This document shows positions 37,036 through 48,315 of a stretch of DNA of 64,000 nt, piece after piece. Under the pieces are notes generated by a model. It was not told where the DNA came from and searched no databases. It saw nothing but the letters and a program-made list of their open reading frames with translations. Position 1 is the first letter of the stretch; every line of letters begins with the position of its first letter. Position numbers and translations under genes: made by a program. The DNA is from Eupeodes corollae (Eukaryota; Arthropoda; Insecta; Diptera; Syrphidae), in contig NC_079148.1 in the NCBI RefSeq assembly GCF_945859685.1, positions 26,671,946-26,735,945 of the forward strand, read 5' to 3'.

Positions 37036-39083
37036 TTACAACGGCCGTTATCCTATTGCCTTAAAGAATTTTAAAAACAACATAAACTGCATACAAGAAT
37101 AAAGTTATCAAGTCTCTATTAATTTTAACTTACTTATGGAAGAATAATATTTATGGTTGATGGAAAATATCAATTTATTTCGATCAAGTATGAAAATTGC
37201 GGTTAGAAACGCTCAAAATACATATTCGCGTAGAACTTTTGAAAGACTTATTTTATGTAACAAATGCTTTGAATAATTTTGTTGAGGCTATTTCATTTTG
37301 TTCGTATTTGTATGTTGAGTTGTTCGTTATTTACAAATTGGCTAGTTTAACCCAAAATATTAAAATAAATTGAGTACATAAAATAGTAACGAAAGACCTC
37401 TAAGAAATTTGTATTCATGGTTTGTTTGTTAGTCTGAATAGAGTTTCTTTTCAATACATACAACTCAACTCAGAGCATTAAAACTGACCATAAAACAGTA
37501 GTAATTTTGACTTACAATCCACAATATCTAAAAAAAACTGACTTCATTAAGTAAATATGAACACAAACTCCAAAAAACATACAATTTAAAAAGTACTAAC
37601 AAAAACTTGTTTTAAACGATGTAATTAAAATAAATTATTAATTTTTAAAACAGAACACTTTCAAAAACCACTTAAATTGTAAACATTTGTTATAATTTTC
37701 AATTCAGGCTTAAAAAACCTTATCTCTGTCTTATAATCGTTTTTTTTTTTTTAATTATTTCAAAAAAAGTCTAAGCTTCTGAGTACAACAGGTACAAAGA
37801 AGTTACTCTAAAGGATATGTTAATTTTTACTTTAAAGACCATAGTCCGTGTTGAATTTTAAATAAACATTATTCAAAAACACGTTCTAATTAAACGGCAG
37901 AAGTTATAAAAACATGTTGAATTAATTGCTCCGCATTTTTTTCGAAAGCTTTTTTTGTCACTTCAAATCATTATTGTTTGCGACAGTTACTTACAGGTAC
38001 AAGTTTAATTTCAAGGTTCAATTTCAATCTGATGTGGAATTTCAGTGTCATTAAACAAATAATTATGTCTTCATACATAGCATGTTCATCAAATGTTTTT
38101 TTATTCAACAAAAATAAAGAAATGGATGATTAAAATTAAATGCTGAGATACATAGATAAGATTTAAAAAAAAGTCGTTAATGATATTTTTTTAAGACAAT
38201 TTATTGTTTCAGAATCACACAATTATTGCAAAATAAAGTAATAAGGATACCTGCGTAATAGTCATCTTCTGTGTTTTTGCTGGTTTATCTTTGCTAAGAT
38301 TGTTTGCAATAAAAAAGTTAATAACCTTGACAGTGAGCTGAACAACTGTTAAGACCCAAATCTGAAACTAAGCATAATAATGACTCTAAAAAAGCGTGCG
38401 AAGATTGTTTTTTTTTGTTTACAGCTCAACGCAACCAAGCTTACCAAAAGAGTGAAACATTCACATGTCGTGATCAAATAAAATGAATTGACGATCACGT
38501 AATAAATAATGACGATTCGTCGTCATACTTTTGTGATGTGATAAATTTATAAACATGTTTATGATGAAGTTTAAACTCACGCATGCTCGAAATATTTGTT
38601 TAAACTTATGACTACGTAATTACTACCATTCTTGCGTTATACATATGTATGACCTGTAATATAGCCAATTAAATTCTTCTTTTTTAACAAATTATTTGTA
38701 ACTGTTTTGAAGAAATACCTTACAATTAAGATTTTAAGCAACGAGTATAGTCAAGATTACTATTACCATATGTTGTTGTATCAAAAATATAAACAATCAT
38801 CAGATTTAAATTAGTCATTATGAATTAATGCCATAACTCATATCACAGGTAATATCTATTAAGACTAATGACCGATGAATGGTGAGTATTGGCCCGGAAG
38901 GCGATGGTTAGATAACTTATCTTCTCATGATGCGCTACTTGCAAAATAAGAGCTTCAAATAAGCACTATTGCTTTTCAAAAGCTTTTAAAGTTAAAGTAG
39001 ATATCTACTGTTTTGCTTCTTGGTAAAAAGACAGTAAAGTTATTTTGGGGACTTAACATGCTCTCCTCAATTTCAATTACATA
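37036..39083. other. AT-rich intron DNA, nothing recognised
   Basis: No coding frame, TIR or RNA gene was recognised between T copies C and D. Confidence 0.4.
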
Positions 39084-40617
39084 AAAAGAGGCTTGGATGC
39101 GACCCACACTGATAACTTCCCATCCCGTCTGTCGATTTGTCTTGCTTAAAAGTTTGTCTATATGTACTCGTATCAATTTTTACCAAATTTCCGTACTATT
39201 TTTTGTAGATTTTATTTTTCTTATGAAAAAACGGACTGTTGGATTTTTATATAAAAATTAGTGAATATCGAAAACAATATTTTCTGTGAAATAAATAAGT
39301 TTGAAGACAATATTTTTAATTTTTGAAAAGCTATTTGAGTCGAAAGTAAATTTTTACCAAGTTTTAGTATTGTTTTTTTTAGAGTTTTATTTTTTGTAAA
39401 AAAACTGTCAATCGATTTTTTCAAAATTGTATCGATTGTTGAAAACAATATTTCTTATAAGATAAAATTAGTTTAGTAAATTTTTGATTAGATATTTAGT
39501 CGAAAATCAATTTTTCCAACTTTTATACATTTTTTTAAAGGTTTTTATTGTTTGTAAAAAAAACTGTCAATTCGATTTTTCTCAAAACTTGTCCTTATGT
39601 TTAAAACAATATTTCTTATAAGTTGAAATTAGTTAGAAGCTATTATCTCAAATTTTTTAAAAGATATTTGAGTCGAAAATCATTTTTTACCAACTTTTGT
39701 TAATTTTTTTCAGTTTTTTTTTTTTTTTTAAACTGTCAATTCGATTTTTTTCAAAATGTTACTGAATGTTGACAACAATATTTTTTGAAAGATCAAATTA
39801 AATTAAAGCCAATATCTCAAAGTTTTGAAAAGATATTTAAGTCGAAAATCAATTTTTACCAACTTTTATTATTTTTTTTTAGGTTTTTATTTTTTGTAAA
39901 AAAGAATATCGAAAACAATATTTCTTATAAGATAAAATAAGTTTAAACCCTAAATTTCATGTTTTTGAAAAGACATTTGAATCGATATTCAATTTTTACC
40001 AACTTTGAGTAATGTTTTTTTTTAGATTTTTATTTTTTATAAAAAAACTGTCAATTCGATTTTTCTCAAAATTTTATCAGATGTCAAAAACATTATTTTT
40101 CGTTGCACAAAATTGTTTTAGAGATGAAATCATATTTCAGTCGTAAAATTTTGGAGGTGACAAATTTTTTTTTTCCAGTTTTATTGATTTTAAAAAAAAA
40201 CCGTTGTATTGATTTTTTTCAAAAAATATACCTGTTTGGTACCACGTTACAATATATTATATAAAATTTAATTCAAGTCTCTAGCGTTTTTGGTTCGTAC
40301 GATATTTAGGGTTAACCAAAATTTTCACCATTTTTTCAAACTGCTATAGTAAAAAAACCACCCACGCAATTTTCTTGAGAGTCCTTTCTGCATATTTCTG
40401 CAATATTATCAGTAGAACAAAATTTATTTGAAGTCGATATCTCTTCTGGTTCTTGAGCTATGGACGACGAAAAAAACGTCGTGAACGTACGTACGTACGA
40501 AAGTACGTACACACACACGCACAGACATCTTCCTAAAAATCTTTTATTTCGACTGAAACTTCGAGAAATGTCAAAATTTTCAATCGGACCCATTACAATA
40601 ACTTCCTATGGGAAGTT
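39084..40617 (+). mobile_element. Tandem-unit element T, copy D
   Basis: Left end AAAAGAGGCTTGGATGCGAC, followed by CCACACTGATAACTTCCC, very close to copy A. The unit marker is at about 39334, 39495, 39667, 39835 and 39976. The right part contains GAGCTATGGACGACGAA, a CGTACG patch near 40490 and the terminal hairpin AACTTCC-TATG-GGAAGTT at 40600-40617. No coding frame. Confidence 0.75.
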
Positions 40618-41757
40618 AAAAGAGGCTTGGATGCGACACACACTGATAACTTAAAACCCCGTCTGTCGATTTGTCTTGCTTAAAAGTTTGTAGGTTTTCG
40701 TGTTTGTTAAAAAAGTTGTTAGTTGAATTATTCTTCAAAATTTTAAAATTACCAACAATATTTTTCATATAATGAAATAGTTTAGTTTGAGAATCTAGTT
40801 TTTTTAAATAGATTTTTAATCGAATACAAATTTTTACCAATTTTATAAGCATTTCCTTAATTTTTAAAAATGGGATGAATAAATTTAATTTGAGAGATAT
40901 CGAGAATCGAACATCAATTTTTACTAAATTTGCGTACTATTTTTTTAAGATTAAGATAAAAGTAGTTTGAAGCCATCGTCTCAAAGTTTTGATAACATAC
41001 TTGAGTCGAAAATCAATGTTTACCAACTTTATTTAAATTTTCATTTAAGTTTTTATTTTTTGTACAAAAAACTGTCAATTTGATTTTTTTCATAATTTTA
41101 CCGAATGTTAAAAACAACATTTCTTATAAGGTAAAATAAGTTTGAAGGCATAATTTTAAGTTTTTGAAAAGATATTTGAGTCGAAATTCAATTTTTACCA
41201 ACTTTGAGTAATGTTTTCTTAGCTTTTATCTTTAATAAAAAAACTGTCAATTTGATTTTTTTAAAAATTGTATGAAATGTTAAAAACCTTATTTTTCGTT
41301 GCACAAAATTGTTTTGGAGATGAAATCACTTTTTATTCGTAATTTTTTTTTTCAGTTTATTTGATTTATAATAAAAAACTGATTTTTCCAAAAATATACT
41401 GGTTTGGTACAACGTTACAATATATAATATAAAACTTAATTCAAGTTTCTAGCGTCATTGGTTCGTGAAATATTTAAGGTTAACCAACATTAACAACTTC
41501 TAGTAATGTTTTTTTTTTAGGTTTTTATTTTTTGTAAAAAAAACTGTCAATTTAATCTTATTTAAAATTGTACTGAATATTAGAAACAATATTTTTTAGC
41601 TTGAAGCCAATATGTTAAATTTAGAAAAAGACTAGCACGCACAAATATCTATCTAAAAATCTTTTATTAAGACTCTAGGGACCTTGAAACGCCTAGAAAT
41701 GTCAACATTTTTAATTCGACTAATCGGACCAATTAGAATAACTTCCTATGGGATGTT
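40618..41757 (+). mobile_element. Tandem-unit element T, copy E, head-to-tail with copy D
   Basis: Begins AAAAGAGGCTTGGATGCGAC immediately after the GGGAAGTT of copy D, with no base between. It is shorter than the others, with rearranged units and no CGTACG patch. It ends AACTTCCTATGGGATGTT, one base off the hairpin. Confidence 0.7.
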
Positions 41758-43240
41758 TAAAATTAATAAAAAACAATTTATGAACTTTATAACCCATTTC
41801 TTAAGCCTACTTTGTTTTATTGACAGTTTTTTTGATGTACTATGATCTTCTATCAATCATTTTAAAAACATCAATTTCATAAAAAAAGTTACTTCATTTG
41901 TTAAATGTTGCTTACATAATTTAGAATTATTTACTTTTTTTTACCATACTGTCAGTTTAATTGTTCAACTTTGTATACGTTTTCATAATAAATTGATTAA
42001 TTTATTGATTAAATTAGAATAATTTTTTTCTAAAAATTGTAAGATTCATAATCGTTCATCAGTTATTAATGTTTTTGTTTAACAATTGTTATTCTGGACT
42101 TTAAAATCATCTCAACAATTAATAACATTGTAATAGTTTCGAACAATAAATTATTAAATTTTACATTAACGATTAGAAACGTAGAAGAATCTTTTGAGTA
42201 TTTTAATTTCGAAAAGTTCAAATAATCAACATCCATCAGTTATTCTGTGTTTCCAACAACAATTAGTAGTTGAAAAGGATCGATGACAAGAAGTATTCAA
42301 CTAGTTTTAACCAACCAACAACCATCAGCTCAAATCTCGAAAGTGTAAAAAATTATACGATTGAAAGGTTTTCAAACTAGTTTAATGGTTGAAAAATTAA
42401 TTGTTCGAAAGGTTAAAGAGTTACATTTATCTATTAAAACTATCAACGAATTAAATGAATTTATCAATTTGACGATGAATCGACTTTTCAATCACTTAAC
42501 AATATTGTTCGATAAGTAACAACACGAATTATAGCTTGATTCCAGGTTTAATTCAGCCAGATATGGGTGACTTTAATTGTTATATTATACCTACAATGTA
42601 ATCATTCGACTTTTTACTTGTTAAGAAAGTTCAACTATTGAAACTTCTAAAATGTTTTAATTTGGAAACTTGAAAGCAACCAAACATTTATCTATTCAAT
42701 TTTTTAAACCACTCCTAACCATTCAAAGTTTTTACTTTTCAAGCTTGAAACAGTTCGGAAAGGTTGAAAAGTCAAATGATTGAGAGTGGTTCGAAAATTT
42801 TAAAAACTTTTAGAAGTTGTTGGAAAAGTTCAACAACAAATAGTTTTGTTGTCTTCTGTGAGTTGTTGTTGTTCTATTATTATAAACGATAATCACTTGC
42901 CATACCAATCAATCATTTGACTATTCAACTTTTAAAACTTTCAGCTCAATTTAACTTAAGTTAAAAAGGTTGGAGATTTAAAAAAATTTACGTATTTTTT
43001 GCTATTGAACCTTAAACTTCTAAACCATATTTCAAAAGACTTGAACATTTTAACCAATACGAATTTTTTGACTTGTGATTTTTCATAATTTTGCGTATTA
43101 GACTTTTAAAACTCACAGCCCTTTTCTTTTCACAAACTTCCAACCATTCAACTTTGGTTTGTTCAATAGGTGAAAGATTTGTTTAGTTGAAAGTTTGAAA
43201 AGTTGAGTAGTTCTTAATAATAATTCTTAAATAGTTTTAT
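41758..43240. other. AT-rich intron DNA, nothing recognised
   Basis: Many short motifs of the type TTGAAAAGTT and TTCAACTA recur in both orientations, giving local self-complementarity, but no clear repeat unit or coding frame. Confidence 0.4.
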
Positions 43241-43266
43241 TACCTTTTCACACCAAACCAAAAACC

Positions 43267-43300
43267 GGGTTTTCGGCAAAAAGTTTTTTCGAAAACCCGA
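43267..43300. repeat. Perfect 10-bp inverted repeat
   Basis: CGGGTTTTCG at 43267-43276 and CGAAAACCCG at 43291-43300, separated by 14 bases. It lies about 110 bp before a Harbinger transposase fragment and may mark the end of that element. Confidence 0.7.
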
Positions 43301-43413
43301 AAATAGTTCACACCGAACATTTACACGTTTTCATTTGACATTTAAATATCAAACTTTGTATTGATGAAAAAATGTGTGAGTAAAAGTTTTGTTCTTCTCA
43401 AATTATTTATGAA

Positions 43414-43629
43414 ATGATAGTGAACGATGATGAGTATTTCAAACAACATTTCAGAACGAGCCGCAGAACTTTCGTTATACTCTACAATGAACTAAAGGAT
43501 CTGGAAATGCAAGATACAAACTTTTACCTTATGGAGGTACTTATTAAGTTGATTTTCAGGAATATTTGCGTAATTGCGCGAAAGTTAGCGAAATTTAACG
43601 AAACTGAGCAGAACGTCTATTATGGTTAA
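43414..43629 (+). pseudogene. PIF/Harbinger transposase N-terminal fragment
   Basis: From the ATG at 43414: NDDEYFKQHFRTSRRTFVIL, then YNEL and KQDTNF-like sequence, the usual opening of HARBI1-type transposases. It diverges after about 45 residues and stops at 43629. No DDE region follows. Instead a minus-strand HPF1-like fragment begins within 40 bp. Confidence 0.65.
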
Positions 43630-43661
43630 TGACATATAAGACTGCGTATTGGTTCGGTCCC

Positions 43662-44160
43662 TTAAGCTGGCTTAAGCTCAGTTAAGTCTATTATAGTTGG
43701 GCCATTAGCCCCCACTAGAGATTTTCTTTCATACTTTTTCTCCTCCAAAAATGAAATTTTCGCCTTGCTGAATTCTCCTAAAACCTTGAAACCTTGTGAT
43801 TGAGTTACCGGAAAGTCTTTCTCCAGGTAGTAAGCGAAAGCGTCGAACATATTTGTGGCGAAGAGTTCGAAGACGCATCCCTCTTAAACGTCATTACGAA
43901 CTATGAGCAAGTCTTCCTCGTCCGTAGCTATAGTGAATCCCAGTTCCTCGCTAAACAAAGAGCGTTTGAAACTCTGGAGGATCATAAAAAAACCGCCAGT
44001 GCCACAAAAAGTCACCGGGACTTTTATTCTCGACGTTGACAGGTCCATATTCTGTAAATAAAAAACAAAAAGCAATAATTCTTATTTTTTTTTAAAGAAA
44101 TTGTATAAATAATATTACTTACCACGGCCAAATTTATTTCAAAATGAAATATTTGTTTTG
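43662..44160 (-). pseudogene. HPF1-like (histone PARylation factor 1) gene fragment, decayed, intron retained
   Basis: On the minus strand, an intron of 71 bp (44052-44122, GTAAGT to TTTACAG) is followed by YGPVNVENKSPGDFLWHWRF and YDPPEFQTLF. The HWRF-YDPPEFQT block is the signature I associate with HPF1. HPF1 completes the PARP1/2 active site for serine ADP-ribosylation. Downstream, in a shifted frame, come DEEDLLIVRND, FATNMFDAFAYYLEKDF and GEFSKAKISFLEEKKYERK, in HPF1 order. An in-frame stop (about 43955) and frameshifts break it. N-terminal and C-terminal parts are missing. The retained intron argues for DNA-level capture, not retroposition. Identification rests on remembered motifs. Confidence 0.6.
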
Positions 44161-45399
44161 ACAGCAGCCATCAGCTGTTTTGTTTACATTAATTTGAGCG
44201 CTGAATGTTTCGAAAGGTTTGTTTGTTTAGTTCAACTTGAAATTCCTACTAGTTTTGGAGATGTTTTATATAAAACTTGTGGTTTACCAAAAATTTATGG
44301 GAAAACTTAAGTTTTCGATGTAGGTTTTCAGCCAAAACCGATATACTTTTTAACTGTTGTATTTTTTATCTTTTGAAAGCTATTGATCATACATCAATAT
44401 AAAATTCTATTACCTAGTATTTTTTGATTGTTAAAAATAACTTGGTTAACTTTGATACACTTATTGTTTTTATAATAATACCTATATTATAAAATTATAA
44501 TGTTTTTTTGTTTATAAATCTAATTCTATTCGATTAGTAAAGTCAATGACAGAGGAAGTGTACAAAAATAAACATTCATTTAGATGTTAACTATAAAATT
44601 ACCACCTCACGATTGAAACTGGTTTCAACTTTCTATAATTTATGTCTCGCGCAATAAGTGCGCGGTTTAATTGGACGCATTGATATGCCTTTTTGTACAG
44701 TAATTAACTATGTATATACATTTGAATAATTCTTAACGATTACTTAATTCAGTTTGTATGTATTGTTTTAGTTATACAATCTAATTAAAAACTAAATAAG
44801 TTGTAGTAGTAGTTGCAACTTACGATATTCATCGATAGCTCATTATAAACAACATTCTAAACGTTAAATTGTATGATCTTACTCTTTCATAACAAAGAAT
44901 TTTGTTTACTTCAAAAGTTCTGAATTATTTTAAAGCTGTATGTTAGTTTATTATGCACAAGATAAATTTGTACGGGGTGTAAAAAGTAATAGATTAAACC
45001 TTTTAATTCATGTATATATTTCAAAATTTGAAAAATTTATTTAAGTATGTTTGAAAAATAAAAATAATTTCAAAAGTTGCAATCTTCTTGGTAGGCAGAT
45101 GAAAGCAACTTTAGTTCCTCGCTCTTATTGGCAACAACATTAAGTTGCCTGCGACAAAATCGTTCAGTAAGTCCAACTTGATACTTTAGAACGATATTCG
45201 CCATTTTCGTGTTGTCTTTTTCTAAAAAAACATCAATGTTATTAATTCCGTTCAGGCGCTAAATGCATCCACATTGACTGTCAGCTGTCAAATTGTTTTC
45301 TTTTAATATTTTTTATCTTACTATATCGAAAACCATTCACAGTAACTGTCTGACTAGCTTCATTCTTACAATTGACGACGCTTGAAATGGTCAAGAAGC
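44161..45399. other. AT-rich intron DNA, nothing recognised
   Basis: No supported feature. CATCAGCTGTTTTGTTTAC just right of the HPF1-like piece resembles the short CAGCTG-containing leader seen in the M1 and E2 elements. Confidence 0.35.
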
Positions 45400-45633
45400 T
45401 TAAGTTCTTCTTTTCCGTGCGCCTGTCTTTTTTACCCGCCGAAAATTACAATAATCCCTTTTCTCATCTTCAGGGAAGATGATGTACTTAAGGTCCCTCT
45501 GACATAAGGTCTTTATATCAACAATAAATCTGACCCTGAGGCTCCAAAAGAGTAAAATCCAATCCAACTTTTCTTCCACAATTTCATCCGCAATCCAGTG
45601 TTTTTTTTGACTGGGCATATCATGTCTTGCCAT
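45400..45633 (-). CDS. Small unrecognised ORF, probably part of a repeat
   Basis: The ATG at 45633 gives 77 residues, MARHDMPSQKKHWIADEIVE to a basic end VKKTGARKRRT. No family was recognised. The stretch encoding LCQRDLKYIIF (about 45477-45515) has a diverged direct repeat at about 46075-46112, so the frame seems to lie within a duplicated or mobile sequence. It may be a gene fragment. Confidence 0.3.
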   Translation of the reverse strand: MARHDMPSQKKHWIADEIVEEKLDWILLFWSLRVRFIVDIKTLCQRDLKYIIFPEDEKRDYCNFRRVKKTGARKRRT

Positions 45634-45645
45634 GAGCAACCCCAA

Positions 45646-47375
45646 ATGTCACATTTGACACATCGTTAATCTGGTTGTTTACTTTTTTGTTGATTTACCT
45701 TTTGTGTCGGTAGTTGTTGTTTTTTTACATAATTAAATTTCAAACAAATTATATAAACAAAATTTCTTTAAGTAAACATTAAACAAAAATTAAATTTAAA
45801 CAATTAATGCTGGTAAAGAATCTGGAGAAACTAAAACAACGACAATTTAAACGAAATGAAATTTAAATGTCAAAAAGAGTGTGGAAAATGGACGCTCACC
45901 ACTACATACAACACAAACGTCAAATTTGATGACAGGATTTTGATCCGCTCGAAAAATCCAAACTTAGATGACCGGACCGTGGACTAAATGTTGGATTGTT
46001 GGTCTCTATTGGATTATCTAATGACAGGCCGATAGTCCTGTCATCGGAAATGTTCAATGGAGAGCCTAAGTGAAGAAAATTATGGACTTAAGTTCCCCCT
46101 GACAAAAGGTTTTTTTTCAGGCTTATTATTGTAATGTATAGTATCTTTACAATAATAAGCCTGAATATCTTTAACGCTTTGCTCGATTATGTATGTTTCC
46201 ATGGTTCAAACAGAATTAGTCAGAAATTGAGATATGTCAAATGAAATGAATGAAAGAAAAATTTGACCTTTAGGTGTGGTTCACATTCAACACCGGTCCC
46301 TAAAATGTATCCACCATCTATATGAAATTAGGTTTCACACTAACTGCACTCGTGCTTATTAACATCAAAATATTTATTCAGGCTTTGGAAACTTAAAATT
46401 TCAAAACAGCGTTAAGAGTGTTAAAGTTAATTCATATAAAATTATTAATTGTAACTATGCACTGTGCACGATGCACGTTCAAGATTTTCCACTTAAAAAA
46501 TCAATCATTATCTACCGGATATGTTGAATTAGGAACAACGTCAAACGTTAAAATTGTTGCATAAGATTTTTGAATATAAAATTCTTAATCGTTTTCGAAT
46601 GATTATCAGTATATGTATGTTAAAGTAGGTAGGTACCAAAGATTATGAATAAAATAAAATATTAAATAACTTATTGATTATTTTGACAATTTAAGAAACT
46701 TGATTAATTTTATGACATACGTCTAAGAGACATGTACATATACATACATGTAGTGAGAATTTTTGATGGACTTTAGGCCGCAAAGCTACTTCGAATTTAT
46801 GCAAATGTACATTCAATTTATTATTTCTTCGAAGACATACAGTTTATAAATAATTTAAAGCTCCGACAAATTTTAACTTATTACGTCAGTTGCAGATGAA
46901 AATGCAAATGTAAACAAGAAGAATGTAAATGCAAATATTTTGGCTACGAAAAATCAGTGTTCAAGTTTGGGAGTCATGAGTTGCCAAAAAAGTACTGTTT
47001 TTTGGTTCTGCGTCACTTACCTCATAAAATAATTCAAAATTATAGTTTATCGTGATTTTTGTGATTGAAAAAAATAATAATCCCATCTTTAAATAATGCA
47101 TTGTTTTGGAACAAAGATAAGCAATTGAAGATATGTTTTAGGCTTGTCTTGTAGAAACAATTGACGATATTGTGATTTCTTTTGTTGTTAGACTAATAAT
47201 CCAACATTTGCAGTGTCGGTGCCTTAATAATATGTCAACATAGAACAATTTTTATAAATACATATTTGTAATGCCTAATGTCATTTGTGACATTGTGTTC
47301 ATATTGGACAGATTCAGGTGACATAAGAGACTTGGGGAAAGGCGGTTTTTGGTCAGCCGCCAAAAAATGACTTAT
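45646..47375. other. AT-rich intron DNA with one long hairpin
   Basis: Apart from the hairpin at 46116-46165 and the partial repeat at 46075-46112, nothing was recognised. Confidence 0.35.
46116..46165. repeat. Perfect 19-bp hairpin
   Basis: TTCAGGCTTATTATTGTAA at 46116-46134 and its exact complement at 46147-46165, with a 12-base loop. The perfect stem suggests a recent snap-back duplication or a small foldback element. It is short for a microRNA precursor and lacks the usual bulges. Confidence 0.85.
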
Positions 47376-47378
47376 ATT

Positions 47379-48312
47379 GGCTGCGTTCAATCTCCTGTTG
47401 GATAGGGTATCTTGGATATGTGGATTTTTAGATACCTTGTTGAACGAGTTTAATAGCTGTCAAAAAATAAAAACAACTTTCAGCTGTTCGGCAGAGAACC
47501 ATTTAAGCTTATTCTCCAATTTTATTTCTAATTTCTTCTCATCAAAAATTGACCTGTGTTCTTCAAGAACTTCTGCAATTTCTTGAAAATGTGTTGTTCG
47601 CCATTTTTTGGGTCTCGGAGCTGGCCCTTTCTCTTTCTGCACTCGCCTAAGAAGACGGAACCTTAAAAAAGGGAATAGAGTGGTTCTTTTTTGGGGTTTT
47701 GAATCATCTGAAAGAATAACTTACCTTTCCTTTCAGCGACTTTATTTGCTTGTAGTTCCACAAGCTGTCCGTCTCTGTCTGCTTTTATACATAAAAACAA
47801 AAAAGTTAGATTTATTTATTTCCACAAGATTAGTATCTATTAACCTGTATTTTGTTTTACCTCTGGAACAGAATGACGTTCTTCAACTTCAGAATGCTGG
47901 ACACTAGACTGGAGGGAAGACCTAGCAAATTGGTCATCTACAAAACGAGAACAAAATAAGACAATTTTGAAGTTTAAAAAAATAGATCATAATTACCTTC
48001 TACAATTCGGAGGCAAATAGCTTCTTCATCGTCTATTATGTTTAAAACATTATCAAATACAACTTCAACTAATATTTTGAATCTTTTTGTTTGCCAACAA
48101 ATACAAAAAGCTGAAATCAATTTTTAAGTTTCTTGAAATTCAACCATGTGTAGAATCAGCTATGTGAGATATCTACATACCCCAAAAATTCTTGGTTACC
48201 TTTGGATTTCTTTTTTGACATTTCAGCTGTTTTTGATCATCTATTATTTTACACTTAAAACACTAACAAAAAGGCATTCGGATAACCTATCTGCCTGAGA
48301 TTGAACGCAACC
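47379..48312 (-). mobile_element. E2 element: 934-bp TIR transposon with a spliced ORF
   Basis: Ends GGCTGCGTTCAATCTC on the left and, inverted, GGTTGCGTTCAATCTC on the right, with further match GATAGG-TATC. ATT lies on both sides (47376-47378 and 48313-48315). Terminal GG-GCGTTCA and the 3-bp duplication resemble the M1 MITE ends (GGTCGCATTCA), so both are probably moved by the same PIF/Harbinger-type transposase. No DDE domain is encoded. Other copies lie at 10370-10504 and 10806-11175. Confidence 0.75.
47460..48221 (-). CDS. Five-exon ORF inside E2, product unknown (about 148 aa)
   Basis: Exons on the minus strand: 48221-48200, 48110-47997, 47937-47861, 47781-47725 and 47636-47460. Every boundary is GT-AG and phases 1, 1, 0, 0 agree, with stop TGA at 47462-47460. 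The protein starts MSKKKSK, continues FCICWQTKRFKILVEVVFDN and DDEEAICLRIVEDDQF, and ends in a basic, helix-prone part (KEKGPAPRPKKWRTTHFQEI, EKKLEIKLENKLKWF). No family was recognised. The deletion copy at 10806-11175 keeps an equivalent first exon and donor (ATGGAATACAAAG/GTATAT), which supports the start. It could be a Harbinger accessory protein or a captured host gene. The exon 5 acceptor was chosen because it keeps the frame. Confidence 0.5.
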
Positions 48313-48315
48313 ATT

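Noticed and set aside
43800..44039. Plus-strand open frame over the HPF1-like region
   Set aside because: The conserved motif and the intron signals are on the minus strand.
46116..46165. Hairpin as a microRNA precursor
   Set aside because: The stem is too short and too perfect for a typical precursor. It is kept only as a hairpin to be checked.
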